Below, one piece after another: positions 27,238-36,565 of a stretch of DNA of 64,000 nucleotides. Both the position numbers and the translations under genes were made by a program. The stretch's first letter is position 1. Every line of letters starts with the position of its first letter. The stretch comes from Planctomycetota bacterium. Its GTDB lineage: Bacteria > Planctomycetota > Planctomycetia > Pirellulales > UBA1268. A model generated the notes under the pieces. That model had not been told where the DNA came from. It ran no database searches and worked only from the letters and a program-made list of their open reading frames with translations. The stretch covers positions 1-64,000 of the forward strand of contig JAPOIM010000003.1 in NCBI GenBank assembly GCA_029978905.1, read 5' to 3'.

Positions 27238-28988
27238 CAGCGCGCCGCAGTCGTTTGGGGGAGCCCACCACGGTTCGCTTGCGTGAGGCTGCGAGCGGCT
27301 TCGATGGCTGTGGAGAGAAATGGGTCATCGGCAGGCGCGACGGTGTCGCCAAGTGGTGGTTTGAAGGCCGTCTGGACCAGCACGTCGGGTTCGACCCCGA
27401 TGTTGCTGTAGGAACGACCCTGTGGGGAGAAGAACTTCGCCGTGGTGAGCCTCATCCCCATGCCGCCTACATCGAGCGGGAAAATCCCCTGCACCGATCC
27501 CTTGCCGTAGCTGCGGGTGCCGACGATCGTGCCTCGGCGGTGGTCGCGGATGGCACCAGCAAAAATCTCGCTGGCACTGGCCGATTCGCCGTCGATCACC
27601 ACCACGAGAGGCACACGCCAGGTTCCTGCTGTGTTGGCGAGGTAGTTGAAGTCTTCCTCTGGACTGCGTCCACGCGTCGCAACGACCAGGCCGCGTTCCA
27701 GGAACAGATCCGCCGCATCCACGCCAGCCGAGAGGAGTCCGCCCGGATTGCCGCGGAGGTCGACGATCAGCGACTGCATGCCCGACGATTCAAGCTGCCG
27801 CAGGGCCGCCTCAAGGTCTGTCGCGGTGGTTTTTTGGAAAGACGAGATGCGGAGCCGCGCGATGCCAGCGATCGGATCAAGGATTTCGACATCCTCAACG
27901 CTCGGCACCTCGACATGCTCGCGACGGACTGTCACCGCCCTCGCAGGCGATGGGGCACGCAAGATCGCGAGCGTGACGAGCGAACCCTCCGGACCTTGCA
28001 GCAAGGACGCGGCTTCATTCACGCCCATCCCGCCGATCGATCGGCCGCCGACGCCGACAAGATGATCGCCCGCACGCAGGCCGGCTCGCTCAGCAGGGCT
28101 GCCCCGGATGACATCCACGATCAGAAGGCCGTCGGAGGCAGGCTTGAGTTCCACACCCAACCCAACGAAGTTGCCATCGATCTGGCTGTAGAGATCGTCG
28201 AGTTGCCCGCTCGTCAAGAATGCCGAGTACTGATCCAAGCCTCCCATCGCGGCCGCAGCAAACTCCATCACGGTCACCGCTGCGGGAATGCTGAGCGTCC
28301 GCTCGGTGGTGCGAGCGATCCACGTGACCATCATCTCGGCGTCACGACGGTTCGTGACGGGACGGCGGGCCAGACAGTCCGCAGACTGGCGGCAGCAGAA
28401 GTCAATGCGTTCGGTGGAAGGAGCGACTCCCACAAATCCCAGAAAGGCGGGGTCGTCGAGGGCAGCTTCCATCGCGAGGCACCCACGTTCTACGAGCCCG
28501 TGGTAGTTGGGCTCGTCAACATGATGCGAACCGATGCGGCTCAGAAGCTCTGCATAGAGCCGAACGGCGTCGCCTTCCTGCATCTGTTGGACTTTGCCGC
28601 GATAGTTCTGCTCGCTGTATCGGCGCTCGATGTCGCAGTGCACAGCCGCGATGTCGTAGTGACGCCGCACGTCGGGCGTGAGGCTACCGGAGCGAACCTC
28701 CGGCTCGTAGAGACGAACGATTTCATGCCAGCGACCTTCGCTCGCCAGGAGCGTGGCCCGCGAGACGAGTTCGTCATGCTGGGAAGGCCGCGCTGCGGGG
28801 ACAGGCTTTGAGACAGACGGCCGTGCGGCCGCCGCGGAAGGGCCAGCGGGCACCCACCGCAAGGCTGGGGCAAGGTCTGCAGCGAGACTGCCAGAAAAAC
28901 TGGTCAGGCAAAACGTGACGGCGGCGAGGGTGACGGTGAGCCACAGGCGTGGCTGCACAGACGTCGGCACTCGGCGAGCATGCGTCAC
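27237..28988 (-). CDS. S41-family carboxy-terminal processing protease with PDZ domain
   Basis: VDVIRGSPAERAGLRAGDHLVGVGG (PDZ), LIVDLRGNPGGLLSAGVDAADLFL, VVIDGESASASEIFAGAIRDHRRGTIVGTRSYGKGSVQ (Ser/Lys); signal peptide; ATGA overlap with rsmG. Confidence 0.93.
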   Translation of the reverse strand: MTHARRVPTSVQPRLWLTVTLAAVTFCLTSFSGSLAADLAPALRWVPAGPSAAAARPSVSKPVPAARPSQHDELVSRATLLASEGRWHEIVRLYEPEVRSGSLTPDVRRHYDIAAVHCDIERRYSEQNYRGKVQQMQEGDAVRLYAELLSRIGSHHVDEPNYHGLVERGCLAMEAALDDPAFLGFVGVAPSTERIDFCCRQSADCLARRPVTNRRDAEMMVTWIARTTERTLSIPAAVTVMEFAAAAMGGLDQYSAFLTSGQLDDLYSQIDGNFVGLGVELKPASDGLLIVDVIRGSPAERAGLRAGDHLVGVGGRSIGGMGVNEAASLLQGPEGSLVTLAILRAPSPARAVTVRREHVEVPSVEDVEILDPIAGIARLRISSFQKTTATDLEAALRQLESSGMQSLIVDLRGNPGGLLSAGVDAADLFLERGLVVATRGRSPEEDFNYLANTAGTWRVPLVVVIDGESASASEIFAGAIRDHRRGTIVGTRSYGKGSVQGIFPLDVGGMGMRLTTAKFFSPQGRSYSNIGVEPDVLVQTAFKPPLGDTVAPADDPFLSTAIEAARSLTQANRGGLPQTTAAR

Positions 28989-29277
28989 AGGGGCGATCCA
29001 TTCGCGGGACTGCCGCTTTTCAAGGGCGGCATCATCGCGGTCGCTCCATTGACCGCTTGCGATTATGGATCACGTCCTCCAGACGGTCAAAAAAGTCTGC
29101 AGTCTCTCCAGTGTTTTTCCGGGGTGCGTTGATCTGGACACCCCGGTTGAAACGAATGCGACGGTCGATCGAGGCCAGTCGCGGCATCGAGGGCACGTGT
29201 CGCTGCGACCCAGACTCGGCGGGGGCAGCAGGCCAGTGGTATCATGAGGGCTGGGTGTGTTTCCCCAAAGGTGTTTC

Positions 29278-29940
29278 GTGAGCTCAAGCGAACTTTCTGT
29301 CGCCGGCACTCTCTCGTCGTCTGGCCAATCGCCAGAGGTGACGCAGGTGCTCTTGGACCGTGTCCGTAAGGGAGACGCGGCGGCAGTCGACGGGCTGCTC
29401 GCACGCCATCGTGACGCGATCCGGCGGCTGATCGCTGCCCGCATGGATCGCGGGGTGCAGAGCCGAGTGGATGCGAGCGACATCGTGCAGGATGTGATGA
29501 TCGAGGCCAACCGCCGTCTGGTGGACTACCTCGCCAACCCCGCGATGCCGTTCCGTCTGTGGCTACGGCACATGGCCCGCGACCGCTTGATCGACGCTCA
29601 TCGGCGCCATCGGGTGGCGGCGAGCCGGAGCGTCGACCGCGAAGTTTCGATGCATGAGGCTGAGCCGGGCGAAGGGATTGCGCCGACGGTCGCGGCTGCA
29701 ATGGTGGATCGGGAATTGACGCCCGCCGCGGCGGCAACCTGGGGGGAACTCCAGCGACGGTTTGCCGCAGCCGTGGAACAGCTCGACGAAGTCGATCGGC
29801 AGATCGTGCTGCTACGGCACTTTGAACACCTCTCCACAGCTGAGGCGGCGGAGCTTCTTGGGCTCTCCAAGCCCGCTGCGGGGATGCGGTATTTGAGGGC
29901 TATGCGACGCCTTCGCAGTTTGCTCGACGGGGTTGGCTGA
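29278..29940 (+). CDS. ECF-family RNA polymerase sigma factor (GTG start)
   Basis: RVDASDIVQDVMIEANRRLVDYLANPAMPFRLWLRHMARDRLIDAHRRHR ... VEQLDEVDRQIVLLRHFEHLSTAEAAELLGLSKPAAGMRYLRAMRRL. Confidence 0.9.
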   Translation: MSSSELSVAGTLSSSGQSPEVTQVLLDRVRKGDAAAVDGLLARHRDAIRRLIAARMDRGVQSRVDASDIVQDVMIEANRRLVDYLANPAMPFRLWLRHMARDRLIDAHRRHRVAASRSVDREVSMHEAEPGEGIAPTVAAAMVDRELTPAAAATWGELQRRFAAAVEQLDEVDRQIVLLRHFEHLSTAEAAELLGLSKPAAGMRYLRAMRRLRSLLDGVG

Positions 29941-30091
29941 GAGGTGTGGCTCCGCGGTGGTGGCCTCTCCTGCCGCGTGGGCGGCCTGCAACCTCGGCGA
30001 AAAGAAGGAGAGGGCTACGATGTCGAGCGGGGTGGATTCGCCCTGCGATTCCTGAATAGACAACGACGGCCTTTGAGCGGCTGCAAGATCC

Positions 30092-31840
30092 ATGAGTGTG
30101 TCCGGCTTTCCTTCCCACGACCAACGTGATCAGCCGCTGACGGACGAGCAGGAAGAGCGGCTCGCGACCGTGCTCGAAGAACTCGGCGAGCAGCATGGGG
30201 CAGATGCCTTTGATTCGGTGCGGGCGCTCGAGCGGCAGCACCCTGACCTCGCGGTCCACATTCGCGAACTGTGGGCGGCGGTTTGCTTGACTGACGCCGT
30301 CGCGGAGCAGTCGGCGATTTTCCAACGGGAGGGAGCGCAGGAGCACGCGGGGGATGTGACGCTCCCCGCGTTTCCTTCGATCACGCGGCGACGGCCGAGT
30401 ACGGAGCACTTCGTACCCGGTGTGTCTCCATTGCCGGCGATCTTGGGAGACTACGAACTCATCGAGGAGATCGGTCGCGGTGGAATGGGGGTGGTTTACA
30501 GGGCCACGCAGCAAAGTCTCGGGCGAACTGTGGCGATCAAGATGCTGCTGCGTCGAGACCTCGCCACCGCCGTCGACATTCAACGCTTCCACAGTGAAGC
30601 CGAGGCAGCGGCTCAACTCGACCACCCCGGGATTGTCTCGGTCTACGAAGTGGACGAATGGGACGGGCATCCCTTCTACAGCATGCAGTACATCGAGGGC
30701 ACCACGCTCGCGCGGAGGCTTGCCGAGGGCCCGATGTCGGCGAGGGAAGCGGCTCGTATGTTGGCGGTGGTCGCGGATGCCGTGGAAGATGCCCATGCCC
30801 ACGGCGTGTTACACCGAGACCTCAAGCCGTCGAACATCCTCATCGATCGCGAGGGAAGGCCGCATGTTTCTGACTTCGGTCTCGCCAAGCGGATCGAAGC
30901 TGACGCGACCGTCACCCACACCGGTGCCATCGTCGGCACGCCGTGCTACATGGCCCCCGAGCAGGCGGCCGCACGGCGAGGAGATGTGGGGACCACCAGC
31001 GACGTGTGGAGCCTCGGGGCGATCCTCTACCAAACCCTCACCGGTCGGCCTCCGTTCCGGGCGGCGAATCCGATGGACACGTTGCTGGCGGTGCTGGAGA
31101 CCGACCCTCCCATGCCGCGGTTGTTGAATGCCGCGGTGGATCGCGATCTGGAGATGATCGCGCTTAAGAGCCTGCAGAAGCCCCAGGAACTTCGGTATGC
31201 GTCCGCGAAGGCGCTCGCAGCGGACTTGCGATCCTTTCTGGCGGGCGAGCCCGTCGCAGCCAGGCGCGGGGGCTTTGCGGACATTTTCGCGAGGCTCTTC
31301 CGAGAGACCCACCATGCGGTCGTGCTTGAAAACTGGGGGCTGCTGTGGATGTGGCACTCGGTGGTCGTGCTCGCATTGTGCGTGATCACCGATGTCTTGG
31401 CATGGCAGAAGGTCGAGACGCGCTGGCCCTATCTGGTGCTGTGGGCGGGTGGCCTTGCGCTCTGGGCTCCGATCTTCTGGGCCATCCGCAATCGGGCCGG
31501 CCCGGTGACGGCTGTCGAGCGACAGATCGCCCATGTGTGGGGCGGAGCGATGATCACCAGCATGATGCTCTTTTGCGTCGAGGATCTGCTGGGGATGCCC
31601 GTGCTCACGCTCTCGCCGGTGCTGGCGCTGCTGGCGGGGCTTGCCTTCTTCGTCAAGGCAGGCATTCTCTCGGGCGCTTTTTATGTGCAGGCGGGAGTGC
31701 TCTTCGCCACGGCACTGGTGATGTGTCTTGTGAGTGACGTCCAGCACGTGCTCTTTGGAGCGGTGAGTGCGGCCTGCTTCTTCGTGCCTGGGCTTAAATA
31801 CTTCCGGCAGCGGAATCGCGGGCAGGAATCGTGGCGATAA
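30092..31840 (+). CDS. Membrane-anchored serine/threonine protein kinase
   Basis: YELIEEIGRGGMGVVYRATQQSLGRTVAIKML...VLHRDLKPSNILIDREGRPHVSDFGLAKRI...GTPCYMAPEQ; C-terminal multi-TM segment. Confidence 0.95.
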   Translation: MSVSGFPSHDQRDQPLTDEQEERLATVLEELGEQHGADAFDSVRALERQHPDLAVHIRELWAAVCLTDAVAEQSAIFQREGAQEHAGDVTLPAFPSITRRRPSTEHFVPGVSPLPAILGDYELIEEIGRGGMGVVYRATQQSLGRTVAIKMLLRRDLATAVDIQRFHSEAEAAAQLDHPGIVSVYEVDEWDGHPFYSMQYIEGTTLARRLAEGPMSAREAARMLAVVADAVEDAHAHGVLHRDLKPSNILIDREGRPHVSDFGLAKRIEADATVTHTGAIVGTPCYMAPEQAAARRGDVGTTSDVWSLGAILYQTLTGRPPFRAANPMDTLLAVLETDPPMPRLLNAAVDRDLEMIALKSLQKPQELRYASAKALAADLRSFLAGEPVAARRGGFADIFARLFRETHHAVVLENWGLLWMWHSVVVLALCVITDVLAWQKVETRWPYLVLWAGGLALWAPIFWAIRNRAGPVTAVERQIAHVWGGAMITSMMLFCVEDLLGMPVLTLSPVLALLAGLAFFVKAGILSGAFYVQAGVLFATALVMCLVSDVQHVLFGAVSAACFFVPGLKYFRQRNRGQESWR

Positions 31841-32051
31841 GGTCGAGTTCGTGAGGCTCGCTTCCCAAGCCGTCGTTGATCGCTAAGACGTCGATTTCCA
31901 CCGGTGCACCGACAACCTGCTCAGCACGCTGCAGGGTCCCGTGTCTGAAAAGCATGTCGGCAGTGCCGGGCGCGACCAATGCGGTCTGCGTGGCGCTACA
32001 CAGAGCGCTGACAAGCAGACGACGGGTGATGTAGTTCAGCAGCAGACGCAT
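31794..32051 (-). other. Small ORF, 85 aa, doubtful
   Basis: Fills the gap between convergent genes, overlaps the kinase 3' end; no recognised family. Confidence 0.2.
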
Positions 32052-32069
32052 ACGGCACCGGAGTCTGAG

Positions 32070-33059
32070 CTAACGCCTGATCGTGGTGGGTTGAGAGGCC
32101 AGGGGCTGCGATCCGCGCGGTGTTTCGGCGGGGTAGAACGCAGCCCATACGGGGTTGTGGTCCGACACTTCCAGAGCAGCCTCTTCCGAGAGCCCGAAGC
32201 TTTGCTGGAGGTCGAGCACGCCCCAGCGTCCGAGGAATTCCGAGGTGGCGGGCCTCGCGAAGACGAGGTTGTCGTACGTCTTCGTGCGACGCGTGTTGGT
32301 CGTCACGCCATCGATCGCCCACGCCAGGCCGGGGATCGGGCCGAGCGGTTTGAACTCCGGAGGACCTGCATTGAGGTCGCCGAGCATGATCACGTCGTCC
32401 TCATCCGGACGAAATGTCTGCATCGTGCGAAACACATTCCCGAGCGCGGCAAGCTCTTGCGGCACTTCATCCGGGTCGGTGTGGGTATCAACGAGCCAGA
32501 ACGTGAATGCCATGTGCTCGGGAATGATCCGCGTCCGGAACCGAACGCACAGCGGCGGGCGATGAAGACTGTCCGTTGGGTTTGGAAACACTCCGGGCGA
32601 GCTGAGGTCGACCTCGATCCGGTTGGTGTCGTAGATGAAGGTGTACTGCTCTTTGCTATTGGTGCGTCCTTCGCGAGGGCCCACGATGTAGTGGTAGCGG
32701 CCACCGGTCGCGTTCACGTACTGCACGAACGTCGGCACGATCTGGTCGTTTTTGGATCGCACTTCCTGGATCGCCACCACGTCGAACTGCCGCACCACAT
32801 GGGCGAGTACGTCGACCACGTGGGGCTTGCTCATCTTCGATTCACCAAACACCTGAATGTTGAAGCTCGCGATGAGCACGGCATCCCAGGGTTTGGCGAC
32901 GGGCGGTGGTCCTCCGACCTGCTGGGCGACGGCAGCCACTGGGGAGACAACGACCAGGCACCACACGAGCAGTCGGAGGACCGATCGGTGGCGGCACGGG
33001 CGCGGCGGGTCGGTGGAATGTGTGCGCACGAAAGCCTTATCGGCGCGCAGGTCCACCAA
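32070..33059 (-). CDS. Endonuclease/exonuclease/phosphatase family (DNase I-like) exported protein
   Basis: VLIASFNIQVFGESKMSKPHVVDVLAHVVRQFDVVAIQEVRSKND...IMLGDLNAGPPEF...VSDHNPVWAAF. Confidence 0.9.
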   Translation of the reverse strand: MVDLRADKAFVRTHSTDPPRPCRHRSVLRLLVWCLVVVSPVAAVAQQVGGPPPVAKPWDAVLIASFNIQVFGESKMSKPHVVDVLAHVVRQFDVVAIQEVRSKNDQIVPTFVQYVNATGGRYHYIVGPREGRTNSKEQYTFIYDTNRIEVDLSSPGVFPNPTDSLHRPPLCVRFRTRIIPEHMAFTFWLVDTHTDPDEVPQELAALGNVFRTMQTFRPDEDDVIMLGDLNAGPPEFKPLGPIPGLAWAIDGVTTNTRRTKTYDNLVFARPATSEFLGRWGVLDLQQSFGLSEEAALEVSDHNPVWAAFYPAETPRGSQPLASQPTTIRR

Positions 33060-33155
33060 TCATGCTGCCGATTCTTTGTAGGCGTCATGATCGGTTCATT
33101 GCGGCTTTTCGTCGCAGCTGGTGCAGGTGGTCGAGTCGGTGCGAATCCGTAGGAT

Positions 33156-33304
33156 CCGCTCGGGGGGAGCCCAGTGCGGTCCCACCGGACGTTCGCTGCG
33201 GGCCCTCCAGGCCCTCGCTCACTCGAAGATCCGCTTCGCTTCCGCCCTCCAGGCTTCGCTCGCGTATCTACGCCGGTGGTTCCGCACCGGGCTCCCCCCT
33301 CGCT
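33156..33304. repeat. Dispersed structured intergenic element, copy B
   Basis: CCGCTCGGGGGGAGCCCAGTGCGGTCCCACCGGACG ... CTACGCCGGTGGTTCCGCACCGGGCTCCCCCCTCGC. Confidence 0.85.
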
Positions 33305-33318
33305 TGGCGTTTTGTCAG

Positions 33319-33362
33319 GCACGGCCTGTTCGCCGCAGGAGCGGCGATCTGCGGCCGGGCGG
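33319..33362. repeat. Hairpin module 2, copy 3
   Basis: GCACGGCCTGTTCGCCGCAGGAGCGGCGATCTGCGGCCGGGCGG; two substitutions relative to the 16035 copy, followed by the same GAAACCTTGGCTTTCTG. Confidence 0.85.
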
Positions 33363-33408
33363 AAACCTTGGCTTTCTGCCGGGTCGCCCGAAGGCAGCTG
33401 CGGGGCCT

Positions 33409-34992
33409 TCAGTTTCTGGCGGTGTCGCCCAGGCCGGCGATTGGGAAGATGCGCGAGGGCTCGTGTTCGCGGGCCATCAAGGCTTCGAGTTCTTTGACGA
33501 CGTCGGGATACTCCGCGGCGACGTTGGTGGCTTCGGAGGGGTCGGCCTCGAGATCGTACAGTTCGGTTTTTGCCGGGCCTTTGCCAAGTTGCTGGCGAAT
33601 CGCCTTCCAGCGACCGGAAAACACACACTGCTGTCCACCGTAGCCGGCGAACTCGCGGTAGAGGAAAGGTCGCTGTGAAGAGGGGCGGTCTGGGCTGCTC
33701 GGGGCGGTTGGGCCGGTGAGTTCGCTGATCAAGCTGACGCCGTCAACGCTCGCAGGCCGCTCGCGGCTGCGTCCGGCGGCATCGAGGATGGTGGGCAGCC
33801 AGTCTTCAAAGCCGCTCACAAAGGCACTCTCGCTTCCGGCGGCCACGTGGCCCGGCCAACGCACAATCCCCGGCACTCGAATGCCTCCCTCGTAGAGTGA
33901 GCCCTTGAGGCCGCGGAGTTCTCCGACGCTGGCGAAGAAGTCGACGTCCACTTCGTCGTTTAAGTGCGTGGCTCCGTTGTCGGAGGTGAAGATCACGAGC
34001 GTGTTCTCGGCGATGCCGAGCGTTTCGAGTTCATCAAGGATCGCGCCGACCTCTCGGTCGAGCCTGGAGATCATCGCGGCGTAGGCGGCACGCGGAGTGA
34101 AGTGCGGCGTGTAGCCCCCCTTTTCCCTGGTGAAGGGAGGGTCGTTCCAACCGAGTGCGAGGTACGGCTGGAGTTCTTCGTCCGGGATGTGGAGGGCCAC
34201 ATGCGGAATGATGGAGGGGTAGTAGAGGAAGAAGGGCCGGTCTTTCTGCTCCCGCACAAACGCGAGCGCAGCTTCGTGGATTCGATCGGGAGCATAGTCG
34301 CAGCCCTTGAAGGCGTCGTAGCTGTGCGGGTCGGCTGGATCGGCGCCGGCTGCGAGGCCCGCATGGCCTGGGATCGCGGGATCATTTTCAAGGGTGATGC
34401 GACGGTCGTTATCCCAGAGATAGTCCGGGTAGTAGCTGTGTGCGTGGGCTTGGCAGTTGTAGCCGAAGAAACGGTCAAACCCCTGCTGGAGCGGGTCGCC
34501 AGACGACCCCGGTCCGCCGAGCCCCCACTTGCCAAACGCCCCCGTGGCGTAGCCGGCGTCGTGAAGAAGTTCTGCCAGGGTGACCTCCTCGTGCGGGATC
34601 GCATACTGCCCTTCCGGTGGCGTGGAGCGGTTGTCGCGAACGATCGCATGGCCGGGGTGCTTGCCGGTCATCAGCACGCAGCGCGAGGGGGCGCAGACGG
34701 CGTTGCCAGCGTAGTGTCGGGTGAGCCGCATCCCCTCAGCCGCCAAGGCATCAAGCCGTGGCGTGCGGATCTTTTCCTGACCAAAGCACCCAAGTTCCCG
34801 ATAGCCCAAGTCGTCCGCCACGATCAGCACGACATTGGGCAGGCGAGCGTGCGGCGTACCGGGTTCGTCTGCATGCGCAGGCTTGCTAAGCCAACACATC
34901 GACAGGGCACATGTCAGCAATGTCGCGAGCGAGAGGCAAAGGCCGGCAGGTTGACGGCCGAGGCCACGGCGGAGAAAGCTTGGAGTATTCAT
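33409..34992 (-). CDS. Exported sulfatase (type I, formylglycine-dependent)
   Basis: NVVLIVADDLGYRELGCFGQ...GNAVCAPSRCVLMTGKHPGH (CxPxR); FGKWGLGG; signal peptide from ATG 34992. The ORF extension to 36345 is spurious. Confidence 0.95.
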   Translation of the reverse strand: MNTPSFLRRGLGRQPAGLCLSLATLLTCALSMCWLSKPAHADEPGTPHARLPNVVLIVADDLGYRELGCFGQEKIRTPRLDALAAEGMRLTRHYAGNAVCAPSRCVLMTGKHPGHAIVRDNRSTPPEGQYAIPHEEVTLAELLHDAGYATGAFGKWGLGGPGSSGDPLQQGFDRFFGYNCQAHAHSYYPDYLWDNDRRITLENDPAIPGHAGLAAGADPADPHSYDAFKGCDYAPDRIHEAALAFVREQKDRPFFLYYPSIIPHVALHIPDEELQPYLALGWNDPPFTREKGGYTPHFTPRAAYAAMISRLDREVGAILDELETLGIAENTLVIFTSDNGATHLNDEVDVDFFASVGELRGLKGSLYEGGIRVPGIVRWPGHVAAGSESAFVSGFEDWLPTILDAAGRSRERPASVDGVSLISELTGPTAPSSPDRPSSQRPFLYREFAGYGGQQCVFSGRWKAIRQQLGKGPAKTELYDLEADPSEATNVAAEYPDVVKELEALMAREHEPSRIFPIAGLGDTARN

Positions 34993-35232
34993 GCGAAAAG
35001 TATCTCCCGTCCGGCCGAACGGTTCAACAAAACGCGGTTGGTGCGGTTGGTGCAGTGGTGTGGATTGTGCTGACTTCAGCCGTGGTGATCGTGGTGGCGG
35101 AGGCCGAACCATTCCTCGCGAGAGCCGTATCCACGAAGATAGGATGGAGGTCTCGGGATTCGACACGCTTGGCACCAGAGGGAGTGGCTCTCTTGTGCGG
35201 CAGCAATGAGGCAGCACGCTCGGAGACCTCTC

Positions 35233-36018
35233 ATGGCTCGCGGTGATCGGCTCGCTGCAGATCGGCGACTGGCCGGGTGCGGAGCAGGCTATGTGCATTA
35301 CGGCATCGACTTGGGCGATGGCACCGTGGCGCACGCGCGGCCTCACAGTTTTGAGCGGATCTGGTCGGGCGGCGGCGTTGTCCGCACCAGCCTCGAGGAG
35401 TTTGCGCGAGGGCAGCAGGTACGGGTAGTGCATGAGCCCGCCGCGCTGTTCTCTCAAGAGGACGTGGCGCTGCGAGCGGAGCAGCATGTGGGGCGAGAGG
35501 GCTACTCGCCCGTGACCGACAACTGCGAACACTTCACCACCTGGTGTGCGACGGGCCGCTGCGAGAGTCGGCAAATCGACATCATCGCCGCGCGTCTCGG
35601 AAGGATCGCCGGCAAAGCCTCTGCGGCGATCACGTCGCGAACGGTGCGGCGTGGCGTGGGGCATGTGTCTGTCCGCACTGCTGCTGGAACGACTGCCCGC
35701 ATTGGTCTCAAGGCCCTGATGCCCGCCGTCCTCGTGGCCGAAGGCGTGGCGATGGCGGTGGAATGGAAGGCGCACCGTGCCGGCCACGATCAGCAAGTCA
35801 GCAAGCGGGCGGGGGATGCCGCGGGCCTGGCGACGAGCACGGCGACGTTTGCCGCGGCAGGAGCCATCACTGGGCCCGTCGGCGTGGTGGTGGGAGCTGC
35901 CACGGGAGCCGCCGTGTGGGCTGGCGGATCGCTGATTTCCAAAACGGCGGCCTGGGCTGGGGAGCGGGTGGCCTCCGGCGTCACGAGCCTCGCCGTGCGT
36001 CGGCGGAGCCCGGTCTGA
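35233..36018 (+). CDS. LRAT-domain-like protein with hydrophobic Gly/Ala-rich C-terminal region
   Basis: MARGDRLAADRRLAGCGAGYVHYGIDLGDGTVAHARP...TDNCEHFTTWCATG (H...NCEHF); C-terminal VGVVVGAATGAAVWAGGSLISK. Confidence 0.7.
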   Translation: MARGDRLAADRRLAGCGAGYVHYGIDLGDGTVAHARPHSFERIWSGGGVVRTSLEEFARGQQVRVVHEPAALFSQEDVALRAEQHVGREGYSPVTDNCEHFTTWCATGRCESRQIDIIAARLGRIAGKASAAITSRTVRRGVGHVSVRTAAGTTARIGLKALMPAVLVAEGVAMAVEWKAHRAGHDQQVSKRAGDAAGLATSTATFAAAGAITGPVGVVVGAATGAAVWAGGSLISKTAAWAGERVASGVTSLAVRRRSPV

Positions 36019-36121
36019 TCCGGTCGCCGCGCTGGCCTGATATCTCCGTCCGCGTGTCTGCGTTCGCGAGTCTTCATGCGAAGGGCGTTCGGCTCGGCAG
36101 CGGCGTGCTATAACGGGACTC

Positions 36122-36532
36122 ATGATCAGTCTTGGAGATATGGCGACGCCGCGTGAAGAGCAAGGCCGGGCACGCAACGTGCTCGGTGGGCCGCTTGAGG
36201 TCTGTTCGCGGGCGCCGCTCACTGGCTTTTTTCGCGATGGCCACTGCCGCACCTGCGCCGATGACGTCGGGTTGCACAGCGTGTGCGCGGTGATGACGGC
36301 GGAGTTTCTGGAGTTCACCGTCACCGCGGGGAACGACCTCGTCACACCCCATCCGGAGTGGGACTTTCCCGGGCTCGTCGAAGGGGATCGCTGGTGTCTC
36401 TGCGCCGCGCGGTGGCTTGAGGCCTACCGGGCGGGAGTGGCCCCGCCGGTGGTGCTCAAGGCGACCAATGAGAAGACGCTCACGGTCGTACCGTTTGAGC
36501 TCCTGCGGGAATGTGGCATCGATGGCGACTAA
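36122..36532 (+). CDS. DUF2237-family protein
   Basis: NVLGGPLEVCSRAPLTGFFRDGHCRTCADDVGLHSVCAVMTAEFLEFTVTAGNDLVTPHPEWDFPGLVEGDRWCLCAARW. Confidence 0.85.
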   Translation: MISLGDMATPREEQGRARNVLGGPLEVCSRAPLTGFFRDGHCRTCADDVGLHSVCAVMTAEFLEFTVTAGNDLVTPHPEWDFPGLVEGDRWCLCAARWLEAYRAGVAPPVVLKATNEKTLTVVPFELLRECGIDGD

Positions 36533-36565
36533 GCCGTTGCCTCGCCGTCTTCCAGGCTTTCCGCC

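Noticed and set aside
27120-28811. 563-aa + strand ORF
   Set aside because: Antisense to the S41 protease; composition typical of a shadow frame.
34993-36345. N-terminal extension of the 978-aa sulfatase ORF
   Set aside because: Overlaps the LRAT-like and DUF2237 genes on the opposite strand; the true signal peptide begins at 34992.
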